Of a stretch of DNA of 64,000 bases, positions 29,777-38,914 are shown piece after piece. The position numbers were made by a program, and so were the translations under genes. This stretch comes from Actinomyces gerencseriae DSM 6844 (lineage in GTDB: Bacteria; Actinomycetota; Actinomycetes; Actinomycetales; Actinomycetaceae). The DNA lies in contig NZ_AUBN01000006.1 in the NCBI RefSeq assembly GCF_000429265.1, forward strand, positions 1-64,000, written 5' to 3'. The notes under the pieces are model-generated. The model had not been told where the DNA came from. It saw only the letters and a list, made by a program, of their open reading frames with translations, and searched no databases. Numbering within the stretch: the stretch's first letter is position 1; the number at the start of each line of letters is the position of its first letter.

Positions 29777-30547
29777 TCAACGGTAGGCCTCCGAGGAGGC
29801 GTTCTCGTCGTAGTTCGCCACGAGGACCAGGCCCGACAGGGCATAGGGGCCGCCGATGTAGGGCAGCACCTGGACGAGCGCCGCCGCGACCCTCTGCCTG
29901 CTGTTGCCCGCCTTGATCGCCCCGGCGACATGGGGACGCAGCTGGGTGGCCGCCCCGAGGGCGGCGATGGCCACGAGGGCGATCAGCTCGCGCATGGCGA
30001 TGTCCAGGCCGCTGCGGGTCTCGATGTCGCCGAAGGCCCCCGTGGTCAGCAGGCGCGGGAGGACGCCGTCGAAGGGCTCGGGCAGCGCGGAGAAGACGTC
30101 CTTGACCTCGTCGCCGTACAACGGCGCCTGGATGGCGCCGCCCGCCGCCTCCCGCTCCTCGTAGACCACGGTGGCGGCCCCGGGCAGAGGCAGACTCACG
30201 TCTTCGGCCGTGAAAACCTCGTTGGCGGTGGCGGCGGCGTTGAGCGTCTTGGGGTAGCCGATGTACGGGGCGCACTGGTAGATGGCCTCGCGCACCTGCA
30301 GCGGCGTGGCGCCGGTGTTCAGGGCGGCCTTCACGTGGGCGGCGAGCTGCGGGAGCGTCTGCATGGCGGCCAGCACGGTCACGGTGAGCAGCTCGCGCTC
30401 GACGTCGGTCAGGACCCCGGTGGCGAAGACCTCTCCGAAGATCTGGTTCTGGAGGATCTCGTAGAGCTCGGGGTCGGTGGGGTGGGGCGACGGCTCGGTG
30501 CCGAACAGACGGGTGAAGGTCTGGTGCGCCTCGGGCGTCAGGGCCAT
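29777..30547 (-). CDS. Two-domain carboxymuconolactone decarboxylase (CMD) family protein
   Basis: This 256-residue protein has two CMD/AhpD-like repeats. Domain 1 (about 35-105) contains ERELLTVTVLAAMQTLPQLAAHVKAALNTGATPLQVREAIYQ; domain 2 (about 180-250) contains MRELIALVAIAALGAATQLRPHVAGAIKAG. No CxxC redox motif is visible, so it is closer to decarboxylase/lactonase-type members. GAGGAGAACCACC precedes the ATG at 30547. A decayed relative lies at 50.8 kb beside SDR genes. Confidence 0.88.
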   Translation of the reverse strand: MALTPEAHQTFTRLFGTEPSPHPTDPELYEILQNQIFGEVFATGVLTDVERELLTVTVLAAMQTLPQLAAHVKAALNTGATPLQVREAIYQCAPYIGYPKTLNAAATANEVFTAEDVSLPLPGAATVVYEEREAAGGAIQAPLYGDEVKDVFSALPEPFDGVLPRLLTTGAFGDIETRSGLDIAMRELIALVAIAALGAATQLRPHVAGAIKAGNSRQRVAAALVQVLPYIGGPYALSGLVLVANYDENASSEAYR

Positions 30548-30740
30548 GGTGGTTCTCCTCGGATCTCGGTTTCCCGGTTCATCGGCCTGTGCGCAGAGCA
30601 TGGCACCCGAGCCGCGCCCACGACAGGCCCTGAGAGGTCCTCGCAGCGCGGCCCTCGGGAGAAGGGCTCCGGATCCCGTCATCGGAGCCGCGCCGCGACG
30701 GCCCCGGAGGCCGCCCGCACGGTCCCGCCCGAACGTTGAC

Positions 30741-30832
30741 GGGCCGACCGCCGCCGAGGGCGCCGGGGCCGCTCGCGCCCGCGGCGACGGCCTCCTTCCG
30801 GGCCGACCGCCGCCGAGGACGCCGGAGCCGCT
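30741..30832. repeat. 33-bp direct repeat pair
   Basis: Two copies starting at 30741 and 30800 begin GGGCCGACCGCCGCCGAGG and differ at two positions over 33 bp. The second copy abuts the stop codon of the GH3 gene. They lie in the gap between the CMD gene and the GH3 gene, which holds no other gene. Confidence 0.7.
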
Positions 30833-33282
30833 CAGCTGCCGGCGAGCGCCCAGACCATGCGCACGACGCGCGCGGCCTGCTTCTCCAGCTCGGAGCGACT
30901 CAGCTCGACCTGCTCGTCCTGGCCCCGCAGCGCGGACAGGATCCCCTGCCGGTCGGTCTCGCAGCCGGGCATGAACAGCTCGTTGCCGGCCTTGATGGTC
31001 GGCGCGGAGGTGGCCGCCGGGTGCCTCAGGTCGTGGCGGGTCATGCCGGCCACCACCCAGTCGGTCATGACCAGGCCCTCGAAGCCCCACTCGTCGCGCA
31101 GAACGGTCTCCAGCAGCTCGGCCGACTCCGAGGTGTGCACGCCGTTGAGGAGGTTGTAGGAGGTCATGATCGCGTGGGGCCGGGCCTCGCGGACGACGAT
31201 CTCGAAGCTGCGCAGGTACAGGTCGCGGGCCGCGCGCTTGGAGACGTGACTGCACGAGTTCAAGCGGTTCGTCTCCTGGTTGTTGAAGGCGAAGTGCTTG
31301 ATCGTCACGCCGCGCCCCGGGTGCTTCTGGACGCCGCGGGTGATGCCGGCGGCCACGCGCCCGGCCAGCAGCGGGTCCTCCGAGAGGTACTCGAAGTCGC
31401 GCCCGCACAGGATGGAGCGGTGCAGGTTGAAGGCGGGGGCCAGCCACAGATGCGCGCCGAAGTGATCCATCTCGGCGCCCACGAGGTCACCGAGGGCCTC
31501 GGCCAGCTCGGGGCTCCAGGACTGGGCGATGGCGGTGCCGATGGGGATGGCGGTGGCGTACTGCTCGACGACGCGCTTCGGGGTGCGGGGCCTGTCCGAG
31601 ACCCCCATCATGGAGTCGAACATCCCCCGGGACTCCTCGTCCATGAGCTCCTCGAAGCCGGCCGGCATGGACGAGTCCAGCGCGAAGGCGCCGTCGTCGT
31701 CGATGCCGACCCTGGGGGCGATGCGCAGGCCCGCCGGGCCGTCGGGCATGATGAGACTGGGCAGGCCCTCGAAGCGGCTGGTGGACTGCCCCGCCGCGCC
31801 CACCAGGGTCTGGGCGGCCGAGCCGATGATGGACTGGGACTCGGCCCCGTCCCGGTAGTCGCCGAGCACCATGTAGGACAGCTCGTCATCGGACAGCTTC
31901 TCGACGAACTCCAGGGCGTCGGTCAGATCGACCGGCTCGCAGCCGTCCGCCCGGCGCAGGGCGGCGGGCTCGACGGCCAGGCGCGGGGCACCGGCGGGCG
32001 CCTCGACGGCGGTGGGGGCGGCCGGCCTCCAGTCGGTGAACCCCGGGTCGCCCAGGACGTCGTGGAGCTCGCGGACGACGGCGGTCTCGGCCAGGTGGAC
32101 GACGGCGGCGGGAGTGGTGTCGCGGCTGGAGGCGCCCGTGCGGACCACGTAGTCGCCGGCCTCCAGGACCGTGGCCGCCCGGCCCTCGTCGTAGGAGGCG
32201 AGGTCGGCCAGGTCGAAGGCGACGGCGACGTCCTGGCTGGAGCCGGGGGCGAGTTCGTCGGACTTCCGGAAGCCCGCGAGCGCCTGATAGGGCTGGTCGA
32301 GCTCACCGGCCGGCACCGAGACGTAGACCTGGACGACCTCCTTGCCCGCGCGCCGCCCGGTGTTGGTCACCCGGACCCGGACCGTCACCCGCGAGCCGTC
32401 GATCGCCGCGGCCGGCTCGCCGAGCTCGAAGCTCGTGTAGCCCAGGCCGAAGCCGAAGGGGAAGAGCGGGCTGACGCCCTCGGAGTCGAAGTAGCGGTAG
32501 CCGACGTACACGCCCTCGCGGTAGTGGGTGTCGTCCGGGTCCCCGAAGTCGCCGACGGTGGAGTAGTCCTCCCAGGCGGCCCAGGTGGTGGACAGCTTGC
32601 CGGAGGGGTACGCCGCACCGAGCAGGACGTCGGCGAAGGAGTCGCCGATGGCGGCGCCCAGCTGGGAGAGCAGGAGGATGTTCCTCACGTCCGCCAGGGG
32701 GCTCAGGTCGACGACGCCGCCGACGTTGAGGACCAGGAGGAACTTCTCGTAGCGCTCGTTCAGGGCGCGGATGTCGCGGATCTCGGCGTCGGTGAGGAGC
32801 ACGTCGCCGCGCTCGGGGCGCCGGTCGTTGCCCTCGCCGGAGACCCGGCCGAGCACGTAGACCGCGGCGACGGCGCTCTCGACGCCCTCGGTGTCGAGAG
32901 GGAGGTCGTGCTCGGGCTCGGGCATGACGGCGCCCATGCCGTAGACGACGGCGGGCACGCCGGCGGCCTTGGCCCGGGCCTTGAGGTCGGCGATGAAGTC
33001 GGCATGGGCCCGCTCGTGGACGGCGTCGTAGGCGTCCAGCCACGCCTTGGTGGTCAGCGTGAAGCCGGCCTTCTCCAGGCCCTCCTCGACGGTGACGACG
33101 TGACGGGAGTTGACATCGCCGGATCCGGTGCCGCCCTTGATGGTGCGGCGGGCGCCGGAGCCGTACAGGGCGAGCCGATCGGCTTCGGGCAGGGGGAAGG
33201 ACCCGTCCGACCTGAGCAGCACCATGGACTCGGGCGCGCTCGTGCGCACGGTGGCGAGATGGTCGATCTCATACTGGTTCAT
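30832..33282 (-). CDS. Circularly permuted GH3 beta-glucosidase-like enzyme
   Basis: This glycoside hydrolase is about 816 residues long. Its first half is the GH3 C-terminal alpha/beta domain (VLLRSDGSFPLPEADRLALYGSGA) and an FnIII-like domain (VRVRVTNTGRRAGKEVVQVY). The TIM-barrel domain follows (LPSLIMPDGPAGLRIAPR, WSPELAEALG, KHFAFNNQETNR) with the nucleophile Asp in VMTDWVVAGM. The usual order is barrel first, so this is the permuted type known from Ruminococcus albus and relatives. AAGGAG is well spaced for a GTG at 33288; the ATG at 33282 is an alternative. It appears cytoplasmic. Confidence 0.9.
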   Translation of the reverse strand: MNQYEIDHLATVRTSAPESMVLLRSDGSFPLPEADRLALYGSGARRTIKGGTGSGDVNSRHVVTVEEGLEKAGFTLTTKAWLDAYDAVHERAHADFIADLKARAKAAGVPAVVYGMGAVMPEPEHDLPLDTEGVESAVAAVYVLGRVSGEGNDRRPERGDVLLTDAEIRDIRALNERYEKFLLVLNVGGVVDLSPLADVRNILLLSQLGAAIGDSFADVLLGAAYPSGKLSTTWAAWEDYSTVGDFGDPDDTHYREGVYVGYRYFDSEGVSPLFPFGFGLGYTSFELGEPAAAIDGSRVTVRVRVTNTGRRAGKEVVQVYVSVPAGELDQPYQALAGFRKSDELAPGSSQDVAVAFDLADLASYDEGRAATVLEAGDYVVRTGASSRDTTPAAVVHLAETAVVRELHDVLGDPGFTDWRPAAPTAVEAPAGAPRLAVEPAALRRADGCEPVDLTDALEFVEKLSDDELSYMVLGDYRDGAESQSIIGSAAQTLVGAAGQSTSRFEGLPSLIMPDGPAGLRIAPRVGIDDDGAFALDSSMPAGFEELMDEESRGMFDSMMGVSDRPRTPKRVVEQYATAIPIGTAIAQSWSPELAEALGDLVGAEMDHFGAHLWLAPAFNLHRSILCGRDFEYLSEDPLLAGRVAAGITRGVQKHPGRGVTIKHFAFNNQETNRLNSCSHVSKRAARDLYLRSFEIVVREARPHAIMTSYNLLNGVHTSESAELLETVLRDEWGFEGLVMTDWVVAGMTRHDLRHPAATSAPTIKAGNELFMPGCETDRQGILSALRGQDEQVELSRSELEKQAARVVRMVWALAGS

Positions 33283-33288
33283 CGGCAC

Positions 33289-33742
33289 GTGGAGCTCCTT
33301 TGCTGGTGTCGGCGCCCGCGCGGGGCGCCTCTCGGTACGGTGCGCATCGGTGCGTCTCACTGCGCATCGTCATGGATGATAATGCGATAATAATGTACCG
33401 CACGGTCGAATTCCTGCCCAGTGGATTCGCCGTCGGATTCGCGACGCGGACGGCGGCGGTCGCTCGGACCGGCCCCGCACCTGAACGCGCTGCGGCGATG
33501 GTCTGGCTCAACGGCTCGAAGCGGGCTCAACCGGTGGTTGAGCCTCTCGCTCCCGGCGGTCCTCCCTCACGAGTCCGGTGATCAACGGATGCGTGCTACC
33601 CGTCCGCGGAGGCGGCCGACATCATGGTTCCGGCCGCCGGGCCCGTACCGGCGAACGCCAACGACTCCGGCGCACCGCCGACGAGCGGCGAGCCGAGAGC
33701 GAGCAGGAACAATGGAGAACTAAGGAGCACAAGGAGACCACG
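33289..33742. promoter_or_regulatory. Divergent promoter region between GH3 and XRE genes
   Basis: This 454-bp gap has no convincing gene. An AT-rich stretch at about 33370-33400 (containing GATAATGCGATAATAATG) probably holds the GH3 promoter. GGCTCAAC half-sites occur at 33505 and 33524, and the latter forms a 9-bp perfect inverted repeat with GGTTGAGCC at 33536-33544 (3-nt centre). AAGGAG repeats at 33722 and 33731 serve translation of the XRE gene. The half-sites are candidate regulator-binding sites. Confidence 0.5.
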
Positions 33743-34384
33743 ATGAAGCACTCAGTCGGACGCAATATCGCAAGGCTGCGGCTGTCGCAGGGGATGACGC
33801 AGGAACGTCTCGCCCAGCGGATGGGCGTCACACCGCAGGCGGTCAGCAAGTGGGAGAACGATCTCAACTACCCGGACGTGGCCGCGCTGCCCGCCCTGGC
33901 GGCGCTGCTCGGCACGAGCGTCGACTCACTGCTGACGGTGCCGGACGACGGCGCAGAGGCAGAACCCGAGGACGCGGTCCCGACACGGGCCGGCCTCACC
34001 GCCTCTCCGGCATCGCCGGCCTCGGCGCCCTCCCCGGCTTCGGCGCCCTCCCCGGCAGCACCCGCCTCGACGGACTTCGCCCTCATGAGGCCCGAACCGG
34101 CTCCGAAGCAGGATCGGGGCGCCTCCGCGGCCGCCGGGCGCAAGCTCCGCATCGAGATCCGGGGCCCGCGGAACAATGTCGACCTGGCCTTCCCCATGCA
34201 GGCCGTCGCCGCCCTCACGAGCCTGACCGCCGCCGTGCCGCAGGTGCGCACCGCCATCGACGCCCACGGCCTCGACCTCGACGCGGTGCTGGCCACCGCC
34301 TTCGGCTCCCTCGACGCCGTCGGGAGGAGCACGCTGCTCGACATCACGGACGGCGAGGACCGGGTCCGCCTCTACGTCGAGTGA
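33743..34384 (+). CDS. XRE family regulator with YvlB/LiaX-like C-terminal domain
   Basis: This 213-residue protein has an N-terminal HTH (residues about 5-58: NIARLRLSQGMTQERLAQRM and TPQAVSKWENDLNYPDV), a roughly 75-residue Ser/Pro/Ala linker, and a C-terminal domain with KLRIEIRGPRNNVDLAFPM and LLDITDGEDRVRLYVE. The last part resembles the SHOCT-like/YvlB-LiaX N-terminal domain found in envelope-stress proteins. It is likely a transcription regulator and may control itself or the GH3 gene. Confidence 0.82.
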   Translation: MKHSVGRNIARLRLSQGMTQERLAQRMGVTPQAVSKWENDLNYPDVAALPALAALLGTSVDSLLTVPDDGAEAEPEDAVPTRAGLTASPASPASAPSPASAPSPAAPASTDFALMRPEPAPKQDRGASAAAGRKLRIEIRGPRNNVDLAFPMQAVAALTSLTAAVPQVRTAIDAHGLDLDAVLATAFGSLDAVGRSTLLDITDGEDRVRLYVE

Positions 34385-34493
34385 CGGGACTGGCGGTGCC
34401 CGGGCCCGGGCGCCGTCCGGACGCGTAGGGCCCGCCCCGTACGACGGGCCCGACGGCGCGCCGGCCGGGCCCCTCCGGGTCTCGGACGCGGCC

Positions 34494-35453
34494 TCAGATG
34501 ACGAGCCGCCTGCGGTACTCGCTGGGCAGCATGCCGACCTCGCGCTTGAACAGGGCGGAGAAGCGACTGGCGCAGGTGTAGCCCACGGATCTGGCCACCT
34601 GCTCGATGGTGAGGTCGGGCTGTCGCAGCAGGAGCTCCGCCTGACTCATCCGCCTGCCCTGGATGTACCGGGTGACGGTCTGCCCGTTGAGCCGCTTGAA
34701 GGTCTCCTTGAACTTCGTGGGACTCATGCACGCGATCCCGGCCAGGTCGCCGATGCGCAGGTCCACGGAGCAGTGGTCGTCGATGTAGCTCACGACGTCG
34801 CGCAGGCGCTCGCGATCGGCGGGGCTGAGGCGCCGGCTCTCCACGACCGGACCGCGCCGGGAGCGCTCCACGATGAGGCCCATCGCCTCGAGCACCTTGC
34901 CCTCGTAGTAGAGCTCGCTGTGCTCGGGGTCGCCGGGCCGGGGCCACAGGCGGGACAGCAGTGCCCTCATCTCGCGGAACTCGTCGATCGAGCCGAGCGA
35001 GACGAAGGCCTGCTCGACGTCCTGGAACTGGCCCGCGTACTCCTTGTCGAGGAACCGCGCCGAGAACTCCGGCGTGATCTCGATGGCGACGCTCTGCACG
35101 GGAATGCCGCCGTGGGCCACGCCCTTCCAGGGACCGCCTCCGATGCTCTGACCCCACACGCTGTCGGGCCTGAGCCTGCGGTAGGGGCTGAACTCCTCCC
35201 CGGCGATGGACTTGAACCACGTGACCGTGAGATAGCTGGGCGGCTCGACGTCCATCATGAAGTCGCTGCGCATGGTGAAGTCGTGAATGCTGATGCTCCA
35301 CAGCGCCGGGTCCGGGGAGAGGACGTGGAACCAGCCGGTGCACTCCCGCCCCTCGCACCGGTACGAGTGCCAGAGCCCGCCGAGGCCCTCCGACGACGGC
35401 ACCTCCGCGAAGCCCGCGCTCCTGAGCATCGAACTGTGCACCGACTTCTCCAC
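34494..35453 (-). CDS. AraC family transcriptional regulator
   Basis: This 319-residue protein has an N-terminal ligand domain (DFMMDVEPPSYLTVTWFKSI, FSPYRRL) and two C-terminal HTH motifs (RIGDLAGIACMSPTKFKETF and TIEQVARSVGYTCASRFSALFKREVGMLPSEYRR). It resembles PchR/YbtA-type regulators that act on metal or metallophore transport genes. It is divergent from the ECF transporter operon, which it most probably activates. Confidence 0.9.
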   Translation of the reverse strand: MEKSVHSSMLRSAGFAEVPSSEGLGGLWHSYRCEGRECTGWFHVLSPDPALWSISIHDFTMRSDFMMDVEPPSYLTVTWFKSIAGEEFSPYRRLRPDSVWGQSIGGGPWKGVAHGGIPVQSVAIEITPEFSARFLDKEYAGQFQDVEQAFVSLGSIDEFREMRALLSRLWPRPGDPEHSELYYEGKVLEAMGLIVERSRRGPVVESRRLSPADRERLRDVVSYIDDHCSVDLRIGDLAGIACMSPTKFKETFKRLNGQTVTRYIQGRRMSQAELLLRQPDLTIEQVARSVGYTCASRFSALFKREVGMLPSEYRRRLVI

Positions 35454-35558
35454 GTCGTCGTCCTTTCGACCTATGACGATGAGACGCGATCATACGCCGA
35501 TAGGACTGGAATGCCTGACGAACGGCGCAGAATCCGCCCCTCGTCCATATACTTCGCA

Positions 35559-35577
35559 AAAGGTTAGCAATACCTGA
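35559..35577. promoter_or_regulatory. Possible DtxR/IdeR-like box before the ECF operon
   Basis: AAAGGTTAGCAATACCTGA has AGGT and ACCT arms around 7 nt. It matches the 19-bp actinobacterial iron-box consensus at 12 positions by eye. It lies 22 bp upstream of the S-component start in the AraC-ECF divergent gap. The match is partial, so this is a suggestion only. Confidence 0.35.
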
Positions 35578-35598
35578 GTTAATAGGGAAGGACGAGAA

Positions 35599-36234
35599 TT
35601 GAGCACGTCGGCACCGCCATCCCCCGACCCGTCCCCCACCGTCGAGAGCTCCACCCTCACCGCGCGCGACCTCATCACGGTCGGCGTCTTCACCGCCCTC
35701 TTCCTCGTCTTCATGGTAGTCGGCAGCGCCCTGTTCGCCCCCAACCCGGTCCTCACGTTCTGGATGCCCGCCGCGGCCGCCCTGCTGACCGGGCCCGTCT
35801 ACCTGCTTCTCATCGCGAAGGTCCCCAAGCACGGGCCCCTGGCCATCCTGGGCGTGGTCATCGGTGCGATCCTGTTCGTCACGGGCATGTACTGGGGGTG
35901 GGCGCTGGCCTCCGCAGTCCTGGGCATCCTGGCCGATATCATCGCCGGCGTCGGCCGGTTCAGGGCCAAGCCCCTCAATCTCATCGCCTTCGTCGTCTAC
36001 TCGCTGTCCCCCATGGGCTCCTACATCATGCTGTGGGTGAATCCGAGCGGCTACACGGCCTACCTGACCGGCAGGGGCACCGAGCAGGCGTACATGAGCA
36101 CCATGGAGAGCACGGCCACCGGCTGGATGCTGCCCGCCATGACCCTGGCCACGGTGCTCTGCGCCCTCATCAGCGGCCTGGCCGGCATGCGCCTGCTGCG
36201 CAGGCAGTTCGAGCGCGCCGGCATCACGGCCTGA
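35599..36234 (+). CDS. ECF transporter S component (MptD/Trep_Strep family)
   Basis: This 211-residue membrane protein has about five to six helices and a Ser/Pro-rich N-terminus. LITVGVFTALFLVFMVVGSA, GPVYLLLIAKVPKHGPLAILG and MYWGWALASAVLGILADIIAG are typical of the MptD family of substrate-binding S components. The start is TTG with AAGGA about 8 nt upstream. The substrate is unknown; the PchR-like regulator suggests a metal or metallophore. Confidence 0.88.
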   Translation: MSTSAPPSPDPSPTVESSTLTARDLITVGVFTALFLVFMVVGSALFAPNPVLTFWMPAAAALLTGPVYLLLIAKVPKHGPLAILGVVIGAILFVTGMYWGWALASAVLGILADIIAGVGRFRAKPLNLIAFVVYSLSPMGSYIMLWVNPSGYTAYLTGRGTEQAYMSTMESTATGWMLPAMTLATVLCALISGLAGMRLLRRQFERAGITA

Positions 36235-36237
36235 GCA

Positions 36238-37050
36238 TTGCGCGCCGATACCGCCACCACGACGACGCGACGGTTGACGACGCGCATGGCGCAGCAGGTG
36301 CACGACCACGGCCGGCCGACGACGCGGGTCGTCCGCACCGGCGAGCGGGTCCATCTCGACCCGCGCACCAAGCTGGCCCTCATCGCGACCATGGCCGTCG
36401 CGGTGGCTCTCGCCCCGAGCCTCGCCTACGAGATGCTCCTCATGACGGCAGCCTTCGCCTTCGGCGTGGCACTGGGCAGAACCAGGGCATCCGCGATCAT
36501 GCTCCTCCTGTACGCGGCGACCATAGCCGCCACCCAGTTCCTGCCGTACCTGGACAGCGTCGCCGCACGCACGACGTTCGGCTCCTTCTTCCTGCTGGTG
36601 CGCAAGATCTTCGCCTGCGGGCTCATGGCCTACGCGACCGTGGCCACCACCCAGGTCAACGAGCTCATGAGCTCGCTCGCCCGCCTGCGCGCGCCGCGCG
36701 GACTGAGCATCCCCCTGGCCGTGGCCATGCGCTACGCACCCGCGGTCCGCGAGGACTGGGCCTTCATCAGGGACGCCATGCGCATGCGCGGGGTCTCCCC
36801 CGGTCCCGCGAGCCTCGTGCGGGCACCGGCGCGCACCATCGATTGCATCTACGTCCCGCTGCTCATGAGCGCCAGCCGCGTGTCCGACGAGCTGTCCATG
36901 GCGGCCATCGTGCGCGGCATCGAGAACCCCGTCGCCCGCACCTGCTACCTGCGCATCGCCATGCGCCCGGTGGACTGGTTCATGCTCGCCCTGGGCCTGT
37001 GCGCCGTGGCGGGCGCCGTGGTCTGCAGAGTCTGCGGAGCGATGGCATGA
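36238..37050 (+). CDS. ECF transporter T component
   Basis: This 270-residue transmembrane protein has a cytoplasmic leader with LDPRTKLALI (a typical EcfT start), about five helices, and the coupling motifs DAMRMRGVSP and AAIVRGIENP, which match the paired Ala-Arg-Gly elements that contact the ATPases. The TTG at 36238 is 3 bp after the S stop; an ATG at 36286 is a possible alternative. The stop overlaps the next start. Confidence 0.9.
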   Translation: MRADTATTTTRRLTTRMAQQVHDHGRPTTRVVRTGERVHLDPRTKLALIATMAVAVALAPSLAYEMLLMTAAFAFGVALGRTRASAIMLLLYAATIAATQFLPYLDSVAARTTFGSFFLLVRKIFACGLMAYATVATTQVNELMSSLARLRAPRGLSIPLAVAMRYAPAVREDWAFIRDAMRMRGVSPGPASLVRAPARTIDCIYVPLLMSASRVSDELSMAAIVRGIENPVARTCYLRIAMRPVDWFMLALGLCAVAGAVVCRVCGAMA

Positions 37051-38591
37051 TCCGATTCGAGCACGCCTCCTTCGCCTACCGCGGGGGCGCCGCCGGGGAG
37101 ACGGGAGTCAGGGATGCGAGCCTCGACGTGCGCCCCGGCGAGGTGGTGGTCCTGTGCGGGCGCTCCGGGTGCGGCAAGTCCACTCTGCTGCGCATGGTCA
37201 ACGGGCTCGCCCCGCGCTTCTTCCCCGGCCGGAGGACCGGGAGCGTCCTGCTCGACGGCGAGGAGGTCGGCGGCCTGGCCACCTGGGAGATCGCCACGCG
37301 CGCGGGGTCCCTGTTCCAGAACCCCCGCACGCAGTTCTTCAACGTGGACACCACCGGGGAGGCGGCCTTCGCCCTGGAGAGCGCCGGCTGGCCGGAGGAG
37401 GAGATCCGCGCCCGCGTCGACCGGACCTTCCGCGAGCTGGGCCTGGAGTCCCTGGCGGGACGCAGCATCTTCCGCCTCTCCGGCGGACAGCGCCAGAAGA
37501 TCGCCTACGCGAGCATCTGGGCTCTGCGGCCGCCGAACCTGCTGCTGGACGAGCCGACGAGCAACCTGGACATGCCCTCCATCGCGGATATCGCGGCCTT
37601 CGTCGCGAGCGCCAAGGCATCGGGCCGCTCGATTCTGGTGGCCGAGCACCGACTGGCCTGGCTCTCCGGCATCGCCGATACCTATGTCCACCTCGACGGC
37701 GGCCGTATCGAGCGCATGATGGATGCCCGCGAGTTCGCCGAGCTCAGCCCGCAGGAGCTGGACTCCATGGGGCTGCGCACGCGCGACCTCGATGACGTCG
37801 CGCCCGCGGGCGGCGCCGGCCCGGTCCCGCCCGGCGACGACGCCAATAGCACCGATAGCACCGATAGCGCGGGCAGGGCCGCCGGCGGCAGAGGCGGCCA
37901 TGCGGTGCTGTCGGCACGGGGCCTGTCGGTCGACTACGGCCGAGGCCCGGTTTTGCGCGGAGCCGAGGTGGATCTGCGCGCCGGGGAGGTCGTCGCCCTC
38001 GCCGGACGCAACGGCGCGGGCAAGACCACGCTGTGCCGCGCCCTGTGCGGCTTCGAGCGCAAGGCGCGGGGGACGGTCCTCCTGGACGGGCGACGGGCGT
38101 CGCGCAAGCACCGGACGCGCGCCTCCTCCATGGTCTTCCAGGACGTCAACTACCAGCTGTTCGCCGAGAGCGCCGCGGCCGAGGTCACCTTCGGCCTGTC
38201 GCGCCGTCAGGCCAGTGCCGTGGACACGGAGGCCGTCCTGCGCGAGCTCGCCCTGGACTACGTGGCCGGCAGGCACCCGGCGACGCTGTCCGGCGGGCAG
38301 AAGCAGCGCCTGGCCGTCGCGGCGTGCGTGGCGGCCGGGAAGCGAGTCCTCGTGTTCGATGAGCCCACGAGCGGGATCGACCTGGACGGGATGCGCCGCG
38401 TCGCCCGCCTGCTGAGACGGCTCGCGGACCAGGGCCGCGCGATCCTCGTCATCACCCACGACCTGGAGCTCATCGCGTGCGCCTGCGACCGCGTCCTGCA
38501 CGTCGAGGACGGCCGCATCGCCGGTCGGGCCCGAGTGCGCGACGACTTCGACGCCGTCCGGGCGATGACGGGGGCCGCCGCCCCAGCGTGA
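37047..38591 (+). CDS. ECF transporter fused A-A' ATPase component
   Basis: This 514-residue protein has two complete ABC ATPase domains. The first has Walker A GRSGCGKS (38-45), signature LSGGQRQK and LLLDEPTSNLD. The second has Walker A GRNGAGKTT, signature LSGGQKQR and [16 protein letters not shown] Ser/Thr/Asp/Ala-rich linker joins them. It energises the S and T components of the same operon. The ATG overlaps the T stop (ATGA). Confidence 0.95.
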   Translation: MIRFEHASFAYRGGAAGETGVRDASLDVRPGEVVVLCGRSGCGKSTLLRMVNGLAPRFFPGRRTGSVLLDGEEVGGLATWEIATRAGSLFQNPRTQFFNVDTTGEAAFALESAGWPEEEIRARVDRTFRELGLESLAGRSIFRLSGGQRQKIAYASIWALRPPNLLLDEPTSNLDMPSIADIAAFVASAKASGRSILVAEHRLAWLSGIADTYVHLDGGRIERMMDAREFAELSPQELDSMGLRTRDLDDVAPAGGAGPVPPGDDANSTDSTDSAGRAAGGRGGHAVLSARGLSVDYGRGPVLRGAEVDLRAGEVVALAGRNGAGKTTLCRALCGFERKARGTVLLDGRRASRKHRTRASSMVFQDVNYQLFAESAAAEVTFGLSRRQASAVDTEAVLRELALDYVAGRHPATLSGGQKQRLAVAACVAAGKRVLVFDEPTSGIDLDGMRRVARLLRRLADQGRAILVITHDLELIACACDRVLHVEDGRIAGRARVRDDFDAVRAMTGAAAPA

Positions 38592-38613
38592 GTGAAGAAG
38601 AACAGGGCCGCCC

Positions 38614-38715
38614 ATGAACAACGCCTCGATCGACTTCGCTGGCATCTCCTCCGGGATCGAGCGCACCCCGCCACCAGGGGGTCGGCGGGGTCGGAGCCCA
38701 GTCCGCGCCCCGTGA
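38614..38715 (+). pseudogene. Truncated start of an unknown downstream gene
   Basis: This short frame follows the ECF ATPase by 22 bp and begins MNNASIDFAGISSGIER, which reads like a genuine N-terminus. After about 17 residues it becomes Pro/Gly/Arg-rich and stops at 38715. It probably marks a former next gene of the ECF operon cut off at the edge of the AT-richer island. The family cannot be named. Confidence 0.35.
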
Positions 38716-38914
38716 CGACCGATTTCGCTAAGCTCCCGGGGAGCGGCCCAACGCCGTGCGGGCCATAATCATCCAGACCCGGGCCCTCCCAGCCCGCTGA
38801 GGAAGCATGACCCGACCTCACACCTTTGAACGTTCCCAGAAGCGCGAGCCCCGGCCACGGGAGCAAGCACCGGAATAACAGCCGGTATAGCAGCAGCGAG
38901 TATGAACCCCAGCG

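Noticed and set aside
30736-33390. A long plus-strand frame (884 codons) opposite the GH3 gene
   Set aside because: It mirrors the codons of the GH3 gene and has no recognisable domain.
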